A stretch of 64,000 nucleotides of DNA. It comes from Hymenobacter sediminicola. Its GTDB lineage: Bacteria; Bacteroidota; Bacteroidia; Cytophagales; Hymenobacteraceae. A program made the translations under genes and the position numbers. The notes beneath the pieces are model-generated. The model saw only the letters and a list, made by a program, of their open reading frames with translations. It had not been told where the DNA came from and ran no database searches. Shown in pieces: positions 16,472 through 24,854 of this stretch. The stretch spans positions 1,981,001-2,045,000 of the forward strand of contig NZ_CP060202.1 of assembly GCF_014250515.1 (NCBI RefSeq). Reading direction: 5' to 3'. Position 1 is the stretch's first letter. Each line of letters opens with the position of its first letter.

Positions 16472-19400
16472 CTAAAAAACTAGTACTTCCTCTGTTCCAA
16501 AGTAGTACAGTACGCACTCCACTTGGCTGTAGCCTAGTTGCCGGAATAGTTGCGCATACTGTTGCAGTGGCATCCGGTGGGCCGGGCTAGGTGGCGGCAC
16601 CTTGAAATCGAGCAGCGTGACGCGCACAGCAGCCCGGCCAGTGGCACCAGTCACGGCCTCAAATACCACCCGGTCGGGTTTGTAGTCGCGCCGCTTTACG
16701 CCGCCCACCAATATCTCCCGCTCCGTTTCCACCGATACCTGCTCACTGAAATAGCGCGCCAGTTGTGGATGATCTACCACCAGTTGCAGGCGTTGCTCCA
16801 GGGCCGGCCGCTCCCGGTTGCTGATAAAGCCTTCGGCCGCCAGCTGCCGCGCCACGCGTTCCACATCCTGCGCCAGCACCAGCCGCCGCAGGCCATAATG
16901 CAGCTTGCGGTTCCATTCGCCCAGCTTTTCCTGCACGTCAAAGTCGAACACCGTGTTGGCGTGTCGGCGCAGGCGCAGGCGCTCCTCCCAAGGCGCGGTT
17001 TCGAGGTTGGTGAGCGGGAAGTTGTTCGTAGTTGACAGCTCGTTCTTCAAGCCGTTTTCGGCAGTCGTACCCTGCGAAATGACGAACGATACCCGCTCGT
17101 CGTCCCATACGTCCTGGTGCTGCAAATACTGATGCAACAAAGCTGCAACGCTCCGAGCTGGCCCTTCCGGCGCGCCGTCTTCGGCGGCTTTTTTGCTGGT
17201 TTCGGGCCGCTTGCTGAGAATGTAGAGCCGATGCCGGGGACGTGTGAAAGCTACATAGAGCATATTCAGCCCTTCCAGAAACGTTTTTTCTCGCTCCTCC
17301 ACATACTGCCCGGCCAGCACCGTACGCCCCAGGTTTTTGGTGAGGGGCACCACGGCTACGGCCGGCATTTCGGGCACGGGCTTGTCTTCCTCCGCCAGCC
17401 GGCCCCAGAGCAGCGTGCCACGGTAAGGCTCCAGGCTCCAGTCGGCAAACGGCACAATCACCACCCCGTAGGCCAGGCCCTTGGCCTTATGCACTGTGGT
17501 GATGGTAATGGCGTCGCGGCCGGCAGGGGCATTGATGCTCAGGCCAGCTTTGCGCTGCTCCCAGTAGGTGAGGAAGTTGTTAAGGTTGTTGCCGTAGCGC
17601 AGGCTGTAGTCCAGCGTCAGGTCCAGGAAGCGGAACAGGTACTCACTCTCGCCGTTGCGGCCCAGCAGCCCAAACAAGCCAATCAGGCGTTCGGTCAGCT
17701 CATATAAGCCCAAGTTGCCGGTTTCGTGCTCCTGCAAATCGTAGCCCAGCGCCCGAAATTCGTTGAAGAAGTCGGCAACGTGCTCAGCATTGGCCACGGT
17801 GGCAATGTGGCGGGCACGGGGCGGCGTAGGGGCGAGGCGGCGCACTACCTTGTCGAGCAGCAGCAGCGCCTCAGCCCGGGCCAAGGTGTCTACCGGCTGG
17901 TTCAGCACCCTGAAAATGGCCACCAGCAAGTTCACCACCTCCGCAAACTCCAGCGACAGTGAATCGGCCGAAATGATGTCGTAGCCGCGCTCCTTTAGGA
18001 ACTTCGCCACCAAGCGGCTGCCCCGCCGCGTTCGGCTCAGCACGGCCACGTCGCGGGGCCGGAATCCGTCGTGCAGGGCTTGTTGCACTAGCTCCAGCGT
18101 CAGGTAGAGCGTGCTTTCATCGTAGTCGAGCGTGGTATCGGGTAGATAACCGTCTAGCGGCTCATCGGTATAGCATCCGGCGGCGGCATCGTAGCGCCTA
18201 GCGGGGGCTTCGTTCTGCGTAAACAGGATTTCCACGTGGCCCGGCCGCTGCGGCTTGTCGGGCACCGACTGCTGAAAACCAGGCTCAAACAGATCCTGTA
18301 CCAGCGCGAAATCAGGGTGCTGAGCCCGAAGCTGACTGAAAAACCGGTTGTTGAAGTCTACGATTTCCGCGGCTGAGCGGTAGTTGGTATTCAGCGCCTG
18401 TGGTTCCAGCCGCCCAGTAAGGCCCATGTACCGTTCACGCAGTAGCTCCCGCGTTTCCGGATCGGTGGCACGGGCAACTAAGGCGCTTGTGTTGCCTTGG
18501 TGCAGACGCAGAATCTGTTCCATTTCGCCCCCACGCCAGCGGTAAATAGCCTGTTTGGCATCTCCCACCGCCAGGTTAAGAAAGTCGTTGCCGAGGTTGT
18601 TTTCCACCAGCGGCAGCAGGTTATTCCATTGCAGCACTGACGTGTCCTGGAACTCGTCGATGAGCAGGTGGTTGTACCGCTCGCCTAGCCGCTCGTACAG
18701 AAACGGTACCGGTTCCTTCAGCACAATACCGGCAATACGGCGGTTGAATTCACTGATAAGCACGATGTTCCGCTCCCGGCTCACCTGCTCCACTATCTTA
18801 TTCAGCTCGCTCAGCAGTGAGGCATGGAACAGGTAGGACTGCATGGCCGACACCAATAGGTAGGCGCTAAGGTGCCGCTCGCGCAAGGCCAGCAGCTCAG
18901 CAAAGGCATCGTCGAGAGCAGGGCGCACGACGGCAATGCGGCTAGCGTAGGGCTCCTTCTTGCCCGTGGCACTGGCCCAGTTGCCGGTTTCAAACACCTT
19001 CAGGGCTGTGGCCGTGGGCGTATCACTTTCTTCCAGCCAGCGTTTCCAGTTGGCGAAGTGCGTGTATACGCCCCGCTCCCCGCCAGCCAGGTGGCTGGGC
19101 TCCAGGTCGGCGTCGCGCAGGGCCGCTATGGCTTTTTCAGCGACTTCCAGCACCTCCGCCTCCATCACGTCGCGGCGCTGGCGCAGGGTTTCGTGCAGGC
19201 GGCGGAAGTCCTGCAGCGTGAGCGTCTGGAGCTGTGCTACGGCCTCGTGCACGGTTTCGTTGAACAGAAACTTGCCAAAATCCGCCAACTCGTCGGGCAG
19301 GTTGTTCCAGCTTTTGCCTTCGTCGGCGCGGCTGAGGGCGTATTCCGTGAGCGTGCGGGCCAGTAGCTTGGAATTCGGGTCGCGGTTCACCTTATCCAGC

Positions 19401-19891
19401 AGGGCCGCCACGGCGGTTTGCAGCACAGCATCGGTGTCCAGCTCCACCTCAAACGTGGCCGGCAGCCCCAACTCCCGCGTGAAAGCCGTAACAATGCGCT
19501 GCACAAACGAGTCGATGGTGCTCACCGCAAAGTCGGCGTAGTGGTAGAGCACCAGTCGGAAAGTAGCTTGTGCTCGGCGGCGTACTTCCTGCTGCTTCTC
19601 GGCGGTGGTTTCGGTGCGGCGCGGCAACTGGCCTTCGGCATCCAGCTCGTCGGTTACTTCGGCCAGCAGCGTATCCGTTTCGCCTTCTACCGGATAGGCA
19701 AACCGCCGCAACGCTCCGATAATGCGCTGCTTCATTTCGCCTGCCGCATCGTTGGTGAACGTAATGGCCAGCACCCGCTTAAAGTATGACGGGTCCTCGC
19801 TGCCCAGCGCCAGCTTCAGGTACTCCTTGGTAAGCTGGTACGTTTTGCCGGAGCCGGCAGAAGAAGAGTAAATGCGGAAGGTGGCAGGCAT
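16472..19891 (-). CDS. AddA-like UvrD/Rep helicase-nuclease subunit
   Basis: The 1139-residue protein is the helicase subunit of an AddAB-type break-repair enzyme. Walker A SSAGSGKT is at about 10-17, LLIDEFQDTSVLQW near 410-424 is the DExx box, and TTVHKAKGL is helicase motif V. The C-terminal segment has PDRVVFE followed by LLDFKV, which retains the D...DxK layout of the PD-(D/E)XK nuclease. The partner AddB-like gene is at 5130-8144, separated by transporter and oxidoreductase genes. The mature complex would process DNA ends for RecA loading. Confidence 0.88.
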   Translation of the reverse strand: MPATFRIYSSSAGSGKTYQLTKEYLKLALGSEDPSYFKRVLAITFTNDAAGEMKQRIIGALRRFAYPVEGETDTLLAEVTDELDAEGQLPRRTETTAEKQQEVRRRAQATFRLVLYHYADFAVSTIDSFVQRIVTAFTRELGLPATFEVELDTDAVLQTAVAALLDKVNRDPNSKLLARTLTEYALSRADEGKSWNNLPDELADFGKFLFNETVHEAVAQLQTLTLQDFRRLHETLRQRRDVMEAEVLEVAEKAIAALRDADLEPSHLAGGERGVYTHFANWKRWLEESDTPTATALKVFETGNWASATGKKEPYASRIAVVRPALDDAFAELLALRERHLSAYLLVSAMQSYLFHASLLSELNKIVEQVSRERNIVLISEFNRRIAGIVLKEPVPFLYERLGERYNHLLIDEFQDTSVLQWNNLLPLVENNLGNDFLNLAVGDAKQAIYRWRGGEMEQILRLHQGNTSALVARATDPETRELLRERYMGLTGRLEPQALNTNYRSAAEIVDFNNRFFSQLRAQHPDFALVQDLFEPGFQQSVPDKPQRPGHVEILFTQNEAPARRYDAAAGCYTDEPLDGYLPDTTLDYDESTLYLTLELVQQALHDGFRPRDVAVLSRTRRGSRLVAKFLKERGYDIISADSLSLEFAEVVNLLVAIFRVLNQPVDTLARAEALLLLDKVVRRLAPTPPRARHIATVANAEHVADFFNEFRALGYDLQEHETGNLGLYELTERLIGLFGLLGRNGESEYLFRFLDLTLDYSLRYGNNLNNFLTYWEQRKAGLSINAPAGRDAITITTVHKAKGLAYGVVIVPFADWSLEPYRGTLLWGRLAEEDKPVPEMPAVAVVPLTKNLGRTVLAGQYVEEREKTFLEGLNMLYVAFTRPRHRLYILSKRPETSKKAAEDGAPEGPARSVAALLHQYLQHQDVWDDERVSFVISQGTTAENGLKNELSTTNNFPLTNLETAPWEERLRLRRHANTVFDFDVQEKLGEWNRKLHYGLRRLVLAQDVERVARQLAAEGFISNRERPALEQRLQLVVDHPQLARYFSEQVSVETEREILVGGVKRRDYKPDRVVFEAVTGATGRAAVRVTLLDFKVPPPSPAHRMPLQQYAQLFRQLGYSQVECVLYYFGTEEVLVF

Positions 19892-19942
19892 TGAAGGAGG
19901 AATAGATTGATAAAGGTCGCAGCAATAGTTCTATGTTGCATT

Positions 19943-20653
19943 ATGGATTACAGCACTGATTTATCAATTATAACTTGGCTGGAGATTGATGAGGAGAGAA
20001 TTTACAACAGCTCACAGCGGCGAGTAGCTGATGTGCTGCCAGATATATTTTCTGCCTATACTGCTTTGCTACCGGCTGTTGGGATTATCGAAGGGTTTCC
20101 GTTCGAGCAAATCAACATCTATAAATCCACCATCGCGCAGATCAATACTAATGCATCTGTCTGGAAGCAATACGGTGTTTTTAGTGCACATCAAACACCA
20201 GACTACAAACTCACGAAATTCAGTGATCTGACAGTTCGGTTTGGTGTTACATATGACGCTAATGTAATTAAGCGCTTGGAGTGGGGCACGCAGGGATTTG
20301 CTGTAAAATGGGAGCAGACAGCCAGCAACTTACTGCATCTGTTGCGTGAATTAGCTCAATGTGCCACGCTGAACCTTTATATAGTAGATTATTGCCGTTA
20401 TGAAGCTGTAGAAGTGTTGCCCTCATCCGACCAAGTAGTGTATTCCGTCACTATTGAAGAGTTTATAAGCCTACTATCTGCAACTTCCTTTGATACTACC
20501 CTTTATCTATTTCCTGATGACAGAAGCTGGTGCCTGATAAATGTGGAAGATGGGGACTATCCCATTTTAGGCACTAGCCGAGAGTTAGGAGAAGCTCTCA
20601 GCTCAAAATCGTCTATAGAAATGTTTCCTTTGTCGCCAGAAAGCAATGTGTGA
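19943..20653 (+). CDS. AT-rich orphan gene, unknown function
   Basis: I do not recognise this protein (236 residues from the ATG at 19943; an earlier in-frame ATG-free extension to 19907 is possible). It has no signal peptide or membrane helix. It is rich in aromatic and acidic residues (DYCRYEAVEVLP, FPDDRSWCLINVEDGDYPI) and has an alpha/beta look similar to many polymorphic-toxin immunity proteins, though this is only an impression. Its base composition is clearly more AT-rich than that of both neighbours, which suggests recent acquisition. It starts about 50 bases from the addA-like gene, divergently, and converges on the thioesterase gene with 9 bases between them. Confidence 0.65.
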   Translation: MDYSTDLSIITWLEIDEERIYNSSQRRVADVLPDIFSAYTALLPAVGIIEGFPFEQINIYKSTIAQINTNASVWKQYGVFSAHQTPDYKLTKFSDLTVRFGVTYDANVIKRLEWGTQGFAVKWEQTASNLLHLLRELAQCATLNLYIVDYCRYEAVEVLPSSDQVVYSVTIEEFISLLSATSFDTTLYLFPDDRSWCLINVEDGDYPILGTSRELGEALSSKSSIEMFPLSPESNV

Positions 20654-20662
20654 GTAGCCGCT

Positions 20663-21073
20663 TTACACCGGTCCCCACAGCCGCTCCACCATTTCCGGCG
20701 TCACGCGCACAGGGCGCTTGGTTTGCGGGTCCAGTAGCACCCACTGCGTCTCGGCTTCGCAGAGCAGCTTGCCATCCTCGGCCCGCTCTATCTGCACGAA
20801 GCGCTGGCTCTGGGCGCCGCGCACCTCGCCAATCCAAGTGGTGCAGCGCAGCTCTTCGCCCAGCAGGGCCGGATGGTGGTAGCGGATGCGGTGCTCCCGC
20901 ACTACCCATATATACGTGTGGCCGTCGGCGGGCGGGTAGGCTGTGTGCCAGTGCGCGGCGGCTGTGTCCTGCACCCAGCGCACGTACTGCACGTTGTTAG
21001 CGTGGTCTAGCTCGTCGATGTCCTGGGGCTGTACCGTGAGCAGGTGAGAAAAACGAAAGGCAGGAGCAGACAT
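20663..21073 (-). CDS. Acyl-CoA thioesterase, 4HBT hot-dog fold (YbgC-like)
   Basis: The 136-residue enzyme has the 4-hydroxybenzoyl-CoA thioesterase motif DIDELDHANNVQYVRWVQD, with the catalytic aspartate and HANN turn at about 18-30. Hot-dog strands follow (RYHHPALLGEELRCTTWIGE). It should hydrolyse an acyl-CoA. The ATG at 21073 (MSAPAFRF) is preferred, because the 25 codons before it have no family resemblance. Confidence 0.88.
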   Translation of the reverse strand: MSAPAFRFSHLLTVQPQDIDELDHANNVQYVRWVQDTAAAHWHTAYPPADGHTYIWVVREHRIRYHHPALLGEELRCTTWIGEVRGAQSQRFVQIERAEDGKLLCEAETQWVLLDPQTKRPVRVTPEMVERLWGPV

Positions 21074-21196
21074 GGCAGGCGGCGTAGGGAGACAAGCACG
21101 CAAAGGAACACCGAAGTGGACGCTTTTGAAAGGCAGCTCAAAAGGCAATTATCTACAACTTCTTGTGCGAGTGAGAGCGAAACTCAAAACTTCCGC

Positions 21197-21204
21197 TATC
21201 TTTG
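21197..21204 (+). promoter_or_regulatory. TATCTTTG -7 box of the cold-shock gene
   Basis: TATCTTTG matches TAnnTTTG exactly. The predicted transcript would carry a leader of about 105 bases before the cold-shock ATG at 21317, as expected for temperature-regulated csp mRNAs. Confidence 0.6.
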
Positions 21205-21316
21205 ACACAGTTTAAGAATTGTGGCTTACACAGGCCTGTTGAGTACTTTCGATGAGAAGGGGAAAGCAGAGTTGAGTGCTGCTTCTCTTAAAGAAACATC
21301 CATCATCACAAGTACC

Positions 21317-21508
21317 ATGCAGACAGGAACTGTAAAATTCTTCAACGAAACCAAAGGCTTCGGTTTCATCAAAGTTGACGGCACCGGCGAAGACATCTTC
21401 GTACACGTAACCGAGTGTGTTGACGAAATCCGCGACAACGACAAAGTGCAATTCGAAATTGCTCAGGGCCGTAAAGGCCTGAACGCTGTAAAAGTGAAGC
21501 TGGCGTAG
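21317..21508 (+). CDS. Cold-shock domain protein (CspA family)
   Basis: The 63-residue protein is a single OB-fold nucleic-acid chaperone with RNP1 KGFGFIK and RNP2 DIFVHVTE. MQTGTVKFFNETKG is the standard family start, so 21317 is chosen. The frame is open for 32 more codons back to a GTG at 21221, making an extended form formally possible. A TATCTTTG promoter and a strong terminator frame it as a single-gene unit. It presumably melts RNA structure in the cold, alongside the DeaD-like helicase 1.2 kb downstream. Confidence 0.95.
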   Translation: MQTGTVKFFNETKGFGFIKVDGTGEDIFVHVTECVDEIRDNDKVQFEIAQGRKGLNAVKVKLA

Positions 21509-21532
21509 TCCGTTTCCTTTTCGGATACAACG

Positions 21533-21564
21533 AAAAGCAGGCTCCGGTAGGGGCCTGCTTTTTT
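21533..21564 (+). terminator. Rho-independent terminator of the cold-shock gene
   Basis: AAAAGCAGGC and GCCTGCTTTT pair exactly around a 10-base loop and run into a stretch of T residues. It starts 24 bases after the stop codon. Confidence 0.9.
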
Positions 21565-21624
21565 GTTGTCCTATCTCACCGGTCTGCGGCTGTTAAAAGG
21601 AGTGTAGAATACTGCCAATAGTAC

Positions 21625-22341
21625 CTACTGAGAGTTTTTCGGTTTAGCAGCTTTCTGCTTGCGTGCCCATACCCGCTCCAGATAGGCCGGGATTACAAAT
21701 GTCTGGCAACTGGTGTCGCTGTGGTCGATGGTGATGGGGCCAATATGCGCAGCGGCCCGCTCTATCCGCTGCCGAAGCGCTGCAGTACGGCTGCCAATGG
21801 CAATAAGACAGTTGTTCATGGCCTCTTTGGCGCGGTTAGGAGCCTGCTGTACCACCTGCTCTATCCGCTGGATGTAAGGCTCGAAGTAGGAGTCAGGCAG
21901 GGAACTGCTGTGAATAGCACGGTGCGCGAGCAGCGCGTAGCCGGCTCGCTGCAGCATCTCAGCGGGCGCATTCAGCCACTTATCCATTTGCGCTTGGGCA
22001 AAGGCACTGCCCGCTACCAGTGCTGCCAGAAAATCGGCGAGGGGATGGTAGCGGATGTCGGCAGCCCAGGCTTGTGCTTCTGTTTCTGTTAGTTGCTGCG
22101 GATCAGCAATCAACAGGGCCAGCGTACGCGCATCCGTATTGCCGGTGGCCCATAGCTGCCGGGCCAGCGCATGGGCAGCAGTTCTGTCTTTGCCGCGGCC
22201 CACTAATTCCTTTTTCAGTTTGCCGAGGTCAGCAAAGCTCACTCCATATACATTGTCGCCGGCTCCGTGGCGGCGGTAGGTTTTGCGGGTCTGCTCGGTG
22301 CCCAGTGCTTCGAGGCGGGAAATAGTCTCAGCGAAGGTCAT
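21625..22341 (-). CDS. DNA alkylation repair protein (AlkD-like HEAT repeat)
   Basis: The 238-residue protein has the all-helical HEAT-like repeat pattern of the DNA alkylation repair family (COG4912). The N-terminal FAETISRLEALGTEQTRKTY, YGVSFADLGKLKKE and QLWATGNTDARTLAL are characteristic. Members of this family are either base glycosylases of the AlkC/AlkD kind or related DNA-binding proteins. I cannot decide activity from sequence. The ATG at 22341 is selected; the upstream 100 in-frame codons lie in AT-rich intergenic DNA. A TATCTTTC sequence just upstream may be the promoter. Confidence 0.82.
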   Translation of the reverse strand: MTFAETISRLEALGTEQTRKTYRRHGAGDNVYGVSFADLGKLKKELVGRGKDRTAAHALARQLWATGNTDARTLALLIADPQQLTETEAQAWAADIRYHPLADFLAALVAGSAFAQAQMDKWLNAPAEMLQRAGYALLAHRAIHSSSLPDSYFEPYIQRIEQVVQQAPNRAKEAMNNCLIAIGSRTAALRQRIERAAAHIGPITIDHSDTSCQTFVIPAYLERVWARKQKAAKPKNSQ

Positions 22342-22722
22342 GGCGGGAAGCTTAGGAAAGATAGCTGTACAATAAATGTGTACAATTTCAAGCAGAAACA
22401 ATAGCTTTCTATTAGGGAATAAACGTGTTCCGAGAGGTACTGTGGGTACTTTGCTATCAAATAAATTGCCTGGAGTCGATAAGCGGGCTAAACGAATAGT
22501 GCACGTATTATAGCCTTTGCCGTAAATAATCCGTATCTTTGCACCCGCATTTGAGAACGGCCACGTTCCGCGCAGCTTAAGGGCTGCCTTTAAAAGAAAC
22601 TTGTTGGGCCGGCTTTGTCTTCCGTCCGTTGCTTCCGTCACTTGTCGTTGTGTAGAGTGGGAGAAGAGCGTCGCTGAATCCGCTGTTTTCAGAGCTATTC
22701 ACTCCACTCCATCAACACAGAC
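22342..22722. other. Divergent intergenic region with long deaD leader
   Basis: This 381-base stretch holds no convincing gene. It contains AT-rich DNA next to the alkylation-repair gene and, from about 22546, the predicted 5' leader of the deaD-like mRNA (about 175 bases). I see no known riboswitch, but the leader may be temperature-responsive, as in other cold-shock helicase mRNAs. Confidence 0.5.
22534..22541 (+). promoter_or_regulatory. TATCTTTG -7 box of the DeaD-like helicase gene
   Basis: An exact TAnnTTTG match about 180 bases before the ATG at 22723. A TTTG 14 bases upstream is too close to be a standard -33 element. Confidence 0.55.
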
Positions 22723-24705
22723 ATGGAAAACGAAACCGTTAAGACCAAGTTCAGCGAGCTGACCCTCTCTGAAGAAATGCAGCGTGCCATCACCGAGGTT
22801 GGCTACGAAGAAGCATCCCCCATTCAGGCCGCTGGTATCCCGGTATTGCTCCAGGGCCGCGACGTAATAGGCCAGGCCCAGACCGGTACCGGCAAAACTG
22901 CCGCCTTCTCCATCCCCGCCATCGAGCGGGTCGATACCGACTCGCGTGAGGTGCAGTGCCTCGTGCTCTGTCCCACCCGCGAGTTGGCGGTGCAGGTTTC
23001 GGGCGAAATCCAGAAGCTGGGCAAATACAAGCGTGGTCTGGCCGTAGTGCCGATCTACGGTGGCTCTTCTTACGACCGTCAGTTCCGCGCCCTGGAGCGT
23101 GGCGTACAGATCGTAATTGGTACTCCCGGCCGCGTAATGGACCACATTGAGCGTGGTACGCTCAAGCTGGAGCATTGCAAAATGATCATCCTCGATGAGG
23201 CCGACGAAATGCTCGACATGGGCTTCCGTGACGACATCGAGACGGTGCTCAAGAAAATGCCTGAAGACCGCCAGACGGTATTCTTCTCGGCGACCATGAG
23301 CAAGCCGATCATGGAGATGACCAAGCGCTACCAGAAGGATCCACAGATCGTGAAGGTAAACCATCAGGAAATGACGGTTACCAACATCGAGCAGAGCTAC
23401 TTCGAGGTGCGCGGTCCGCAGAAGAAAGACGTCCTGACCCGTCTGATCGACATGTACAACATCAAGTCAGGCATCGTCTTCGCTAACACGAAGCGCATGG
23501 TGGACGAGATTGTGGGCGACTTGCAAGCCAAAGGCTACTTCGCCGAAGGCCTGCACGGCGACATGGGTCAGCAGCAGCGCCAGAACACGCTCGACAAATT
23601 CCGCAAAGGCACTCTCGAAATCCTGGTAGCTACCGACGTGGCCGCCCGTGGTATCGATGTAGACAACGTGGAAGTAGTAGTAAACTACGACTTGCCTGCC
23701 GACGAGGAATACTACGTACACCGCATCGGCCGTACCGGCCGCGCCGGCAAGCAGGGCAAGGCCTTCACGTTTGTGAGCGGCCGCGACATCTACAAGCTGC
23801 GCGACATCATGCGCTTCACCAAAGCCACCATCAAGCAGGAGCGCGTGCCGTCCTTCGAAGATGTGTCGGAGGTGAAAACCACGCTCATGCTCAACTCCAT
23901 TAAGGAGGTGATTGTGAAGGGCAATTTGGACAAATACATTGCCCGTGTGCAGCGCCTAATTGATCAGGATCAGGAAGAAGCCGTTACGTCCCTGGACGTG
24001 GCCGCCGCTTTGCTGAAAATGACGATGAAGGAAGACAAGCGCGCTCAGGAAAGCCTCGACGCCAGCCGTACCCAGGGGGCTGCTCGCGCCGGCTTCACCC
24101 GTCTGTTCGTGACGATGGGCAAGAAGGACCGTCTGCACCCCCGCGACATCGTGGACCTGATTGCCGAAAACACCAGCCTCACGGCCAGCAAAGTCGGTGA
24201 CATTGCCCTCTACGACAAGTTCAGCTTCGTGGAAGTACCGAATGAGTTCGTGGAAGAAGTAGTGAGCCAGCTTGGCCGCAGCTCAATCCAGGGCCGTCCG
24301 GTCGCCTTCAACATTGCTACGCCCCGCCAGGAAGGCGATGCGCAGCAGGAAGGCGGTAACCGCGGTGGCTTCGGTGGCGGTGAGCGTCCTCGCCGCACAG
24401 GCGGCTTCGGCGGCGGTGAGCGTCGGGAAGGCGGCGGCAGCTACGGTGGCAACCGCGGCGGCGGCTCCTTCGGCGGCAACCGTGGCGGTGGCAGCTATGG
24501 TGGTGGCGAACGTCGGGAAGGTGGCAGTAGCTACGGTGGCAACCGCGGCGGCAGCAGCTACGGTGGCGGCTACAAAGGTGGTAACCGCAGCGAAGGTGGC
24601 GGCTCCTACGGTGGTGGCAACCGCTACGGCGGTAACCGCAGCGAAGGTGGCTCTTCCTACGGCGGAGGCAAGAGCAAGCGGGAAGACAATAATTTTGACG
24701 AATAG
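22723..24705 (+). CDS. deaD: DEAD-box RNA helicase with DbpA-type RNA-binding domain and Gly/Arg tail (DeaD/CsdA-like)
   Basis: The 660-residue protein has a full DEAD-box core: Q motif ASPIQAAGIPVLLQGRD, Walker [13 protein letters not shown] box LDEADEMLDMG, SATMSKP and [11 protein letters not shown] DbpA-like RRM domain follows at about 456-530 (RLFVTMGKKDRLHPRDIVDL). The last 110 residues are a low-complexity tail of repeated GGSYGGNRGG and GGGERREGG units, which usually binds RNA non-specifically. This layout fits the cold-shock ribosome-assembly helicase DeaD. Its mRNA has a long leader and an elaborate 3' end (two alternative hairpins, then a 25-bp terminator). Confidence 0.93.
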   Translation: MENETVKTKFSELTLSEEMQRAITEVGYEEASPIQAAGIPVLLQGRDVIGQAQTGTGKTAAFSIPAIERVDTDSREVQCLVLCPTRELAVQVSGEIQKLGKYKRGLAVVPIYGGSSYDRQFRALERGVQIVIGTPGRVMDHIERGTLKLEHCKMIILDEADEMLDMGFRDDIETVLKKMPEDRQTVFFSATMSKPIMEMTKRYQKDPQIVKVNHQEMTVTNIEQSYFEVRGPQKKDVLTRLIDMYNIKSGIVFANTKRMVDEIVGDLQAKGYFAEGLHGDMGQQQRQNTLDKFRKGTLEILVATDVAARGIDVDNVEVVVNYDLPADEEYYVHRIGRTGRAGKQGKAFTFVSGRDIYKLRDIMRFTKATIKQERVPSFEDVSEVKTTLMLNSIKEVIVKGNLDKYIARVQRLIDQDQEEAVTSLDVAAALLKMTMKEDKRAQESLDASRTQGAARAGFTRLFVTMGKKDRLHPRDIVDLIAENTSLTASKVGDIALYDKFSFVEVPNEFVEEVVSQLGRSSIQGRPVAFNIATPRQEGDAQQEGGNRGGFGGGERPRRTGGFGGGERREGGGSYGGNRGGGSFGGNRGGGSYGGGERREGGSSYGGNRGGSSYGGGYKGGNRSEGGGSYGGGNRYGGNRSEGGSSYGGGKSKREDNNFDE

Positions 24706-24750
24706 CCTATGCACAACGTCTTTCCTGTGTCTTGCATAGGGAAGACGTTG
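24706..24750 (+). promoter_or_regulatory. Two interleaved, mutually exclusive inverted repeats after deaD
   Basis: Element A CCTATGCA (24706-24713) pairs with TGCATAGG (24733-24740). Element B CAACGTCTT (24714-24722) pairs with AAGACGTTG (24742-24750). The order A-B-A'-B' has only 0, 10 and 1 bases between the elements, so both stems cannot easily form in full at once. Function is unknown. It starts directly after the stop codon. Confidence 0.6.
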
Positions 24751-24760
24751 ACTGCTAAAC

Positions 24761-24814
24761 CCAAAGCCCAACAAAAAAGCCTCGTTCTCACGAGGCTTTT
24801 TTGTTGGGCTTTGG
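24761..24814. terminator. Perfect 25-bp bidirectional terminator
   Basis: The arms 24761-24785 and 24790-24814 are exact inverted copies with a 4-base loop (TCTC). The core is AAAAAAGCCTCGT...ACGAGGCTTTTTT. It separates the convergent deaD and PA2169-family genes and can serve both. Confidence 0.92.
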
Positions 24815-24854
24815 ACTTTCACGACTTGCGCGAAGTAGCCATTAGCGGGTGGGC

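Noticed and set aside
24350..24690. Repeated GGTGGC/GGCGGC units that could suggest a CRISPR or satellite repeat
   Set aside because: They are codon repeats of the Gly/Arg-rich C-terminus of the helicase, irregular in length and in frame.
24283..24822. Minus-strand 179-codon frame opposite the DeaD Gly/Arg tail
   Set aside because: It is the mirror of a repetitive coding sequence and encodes only Ala/Thr/Val repeats. It also crosses the terminator.
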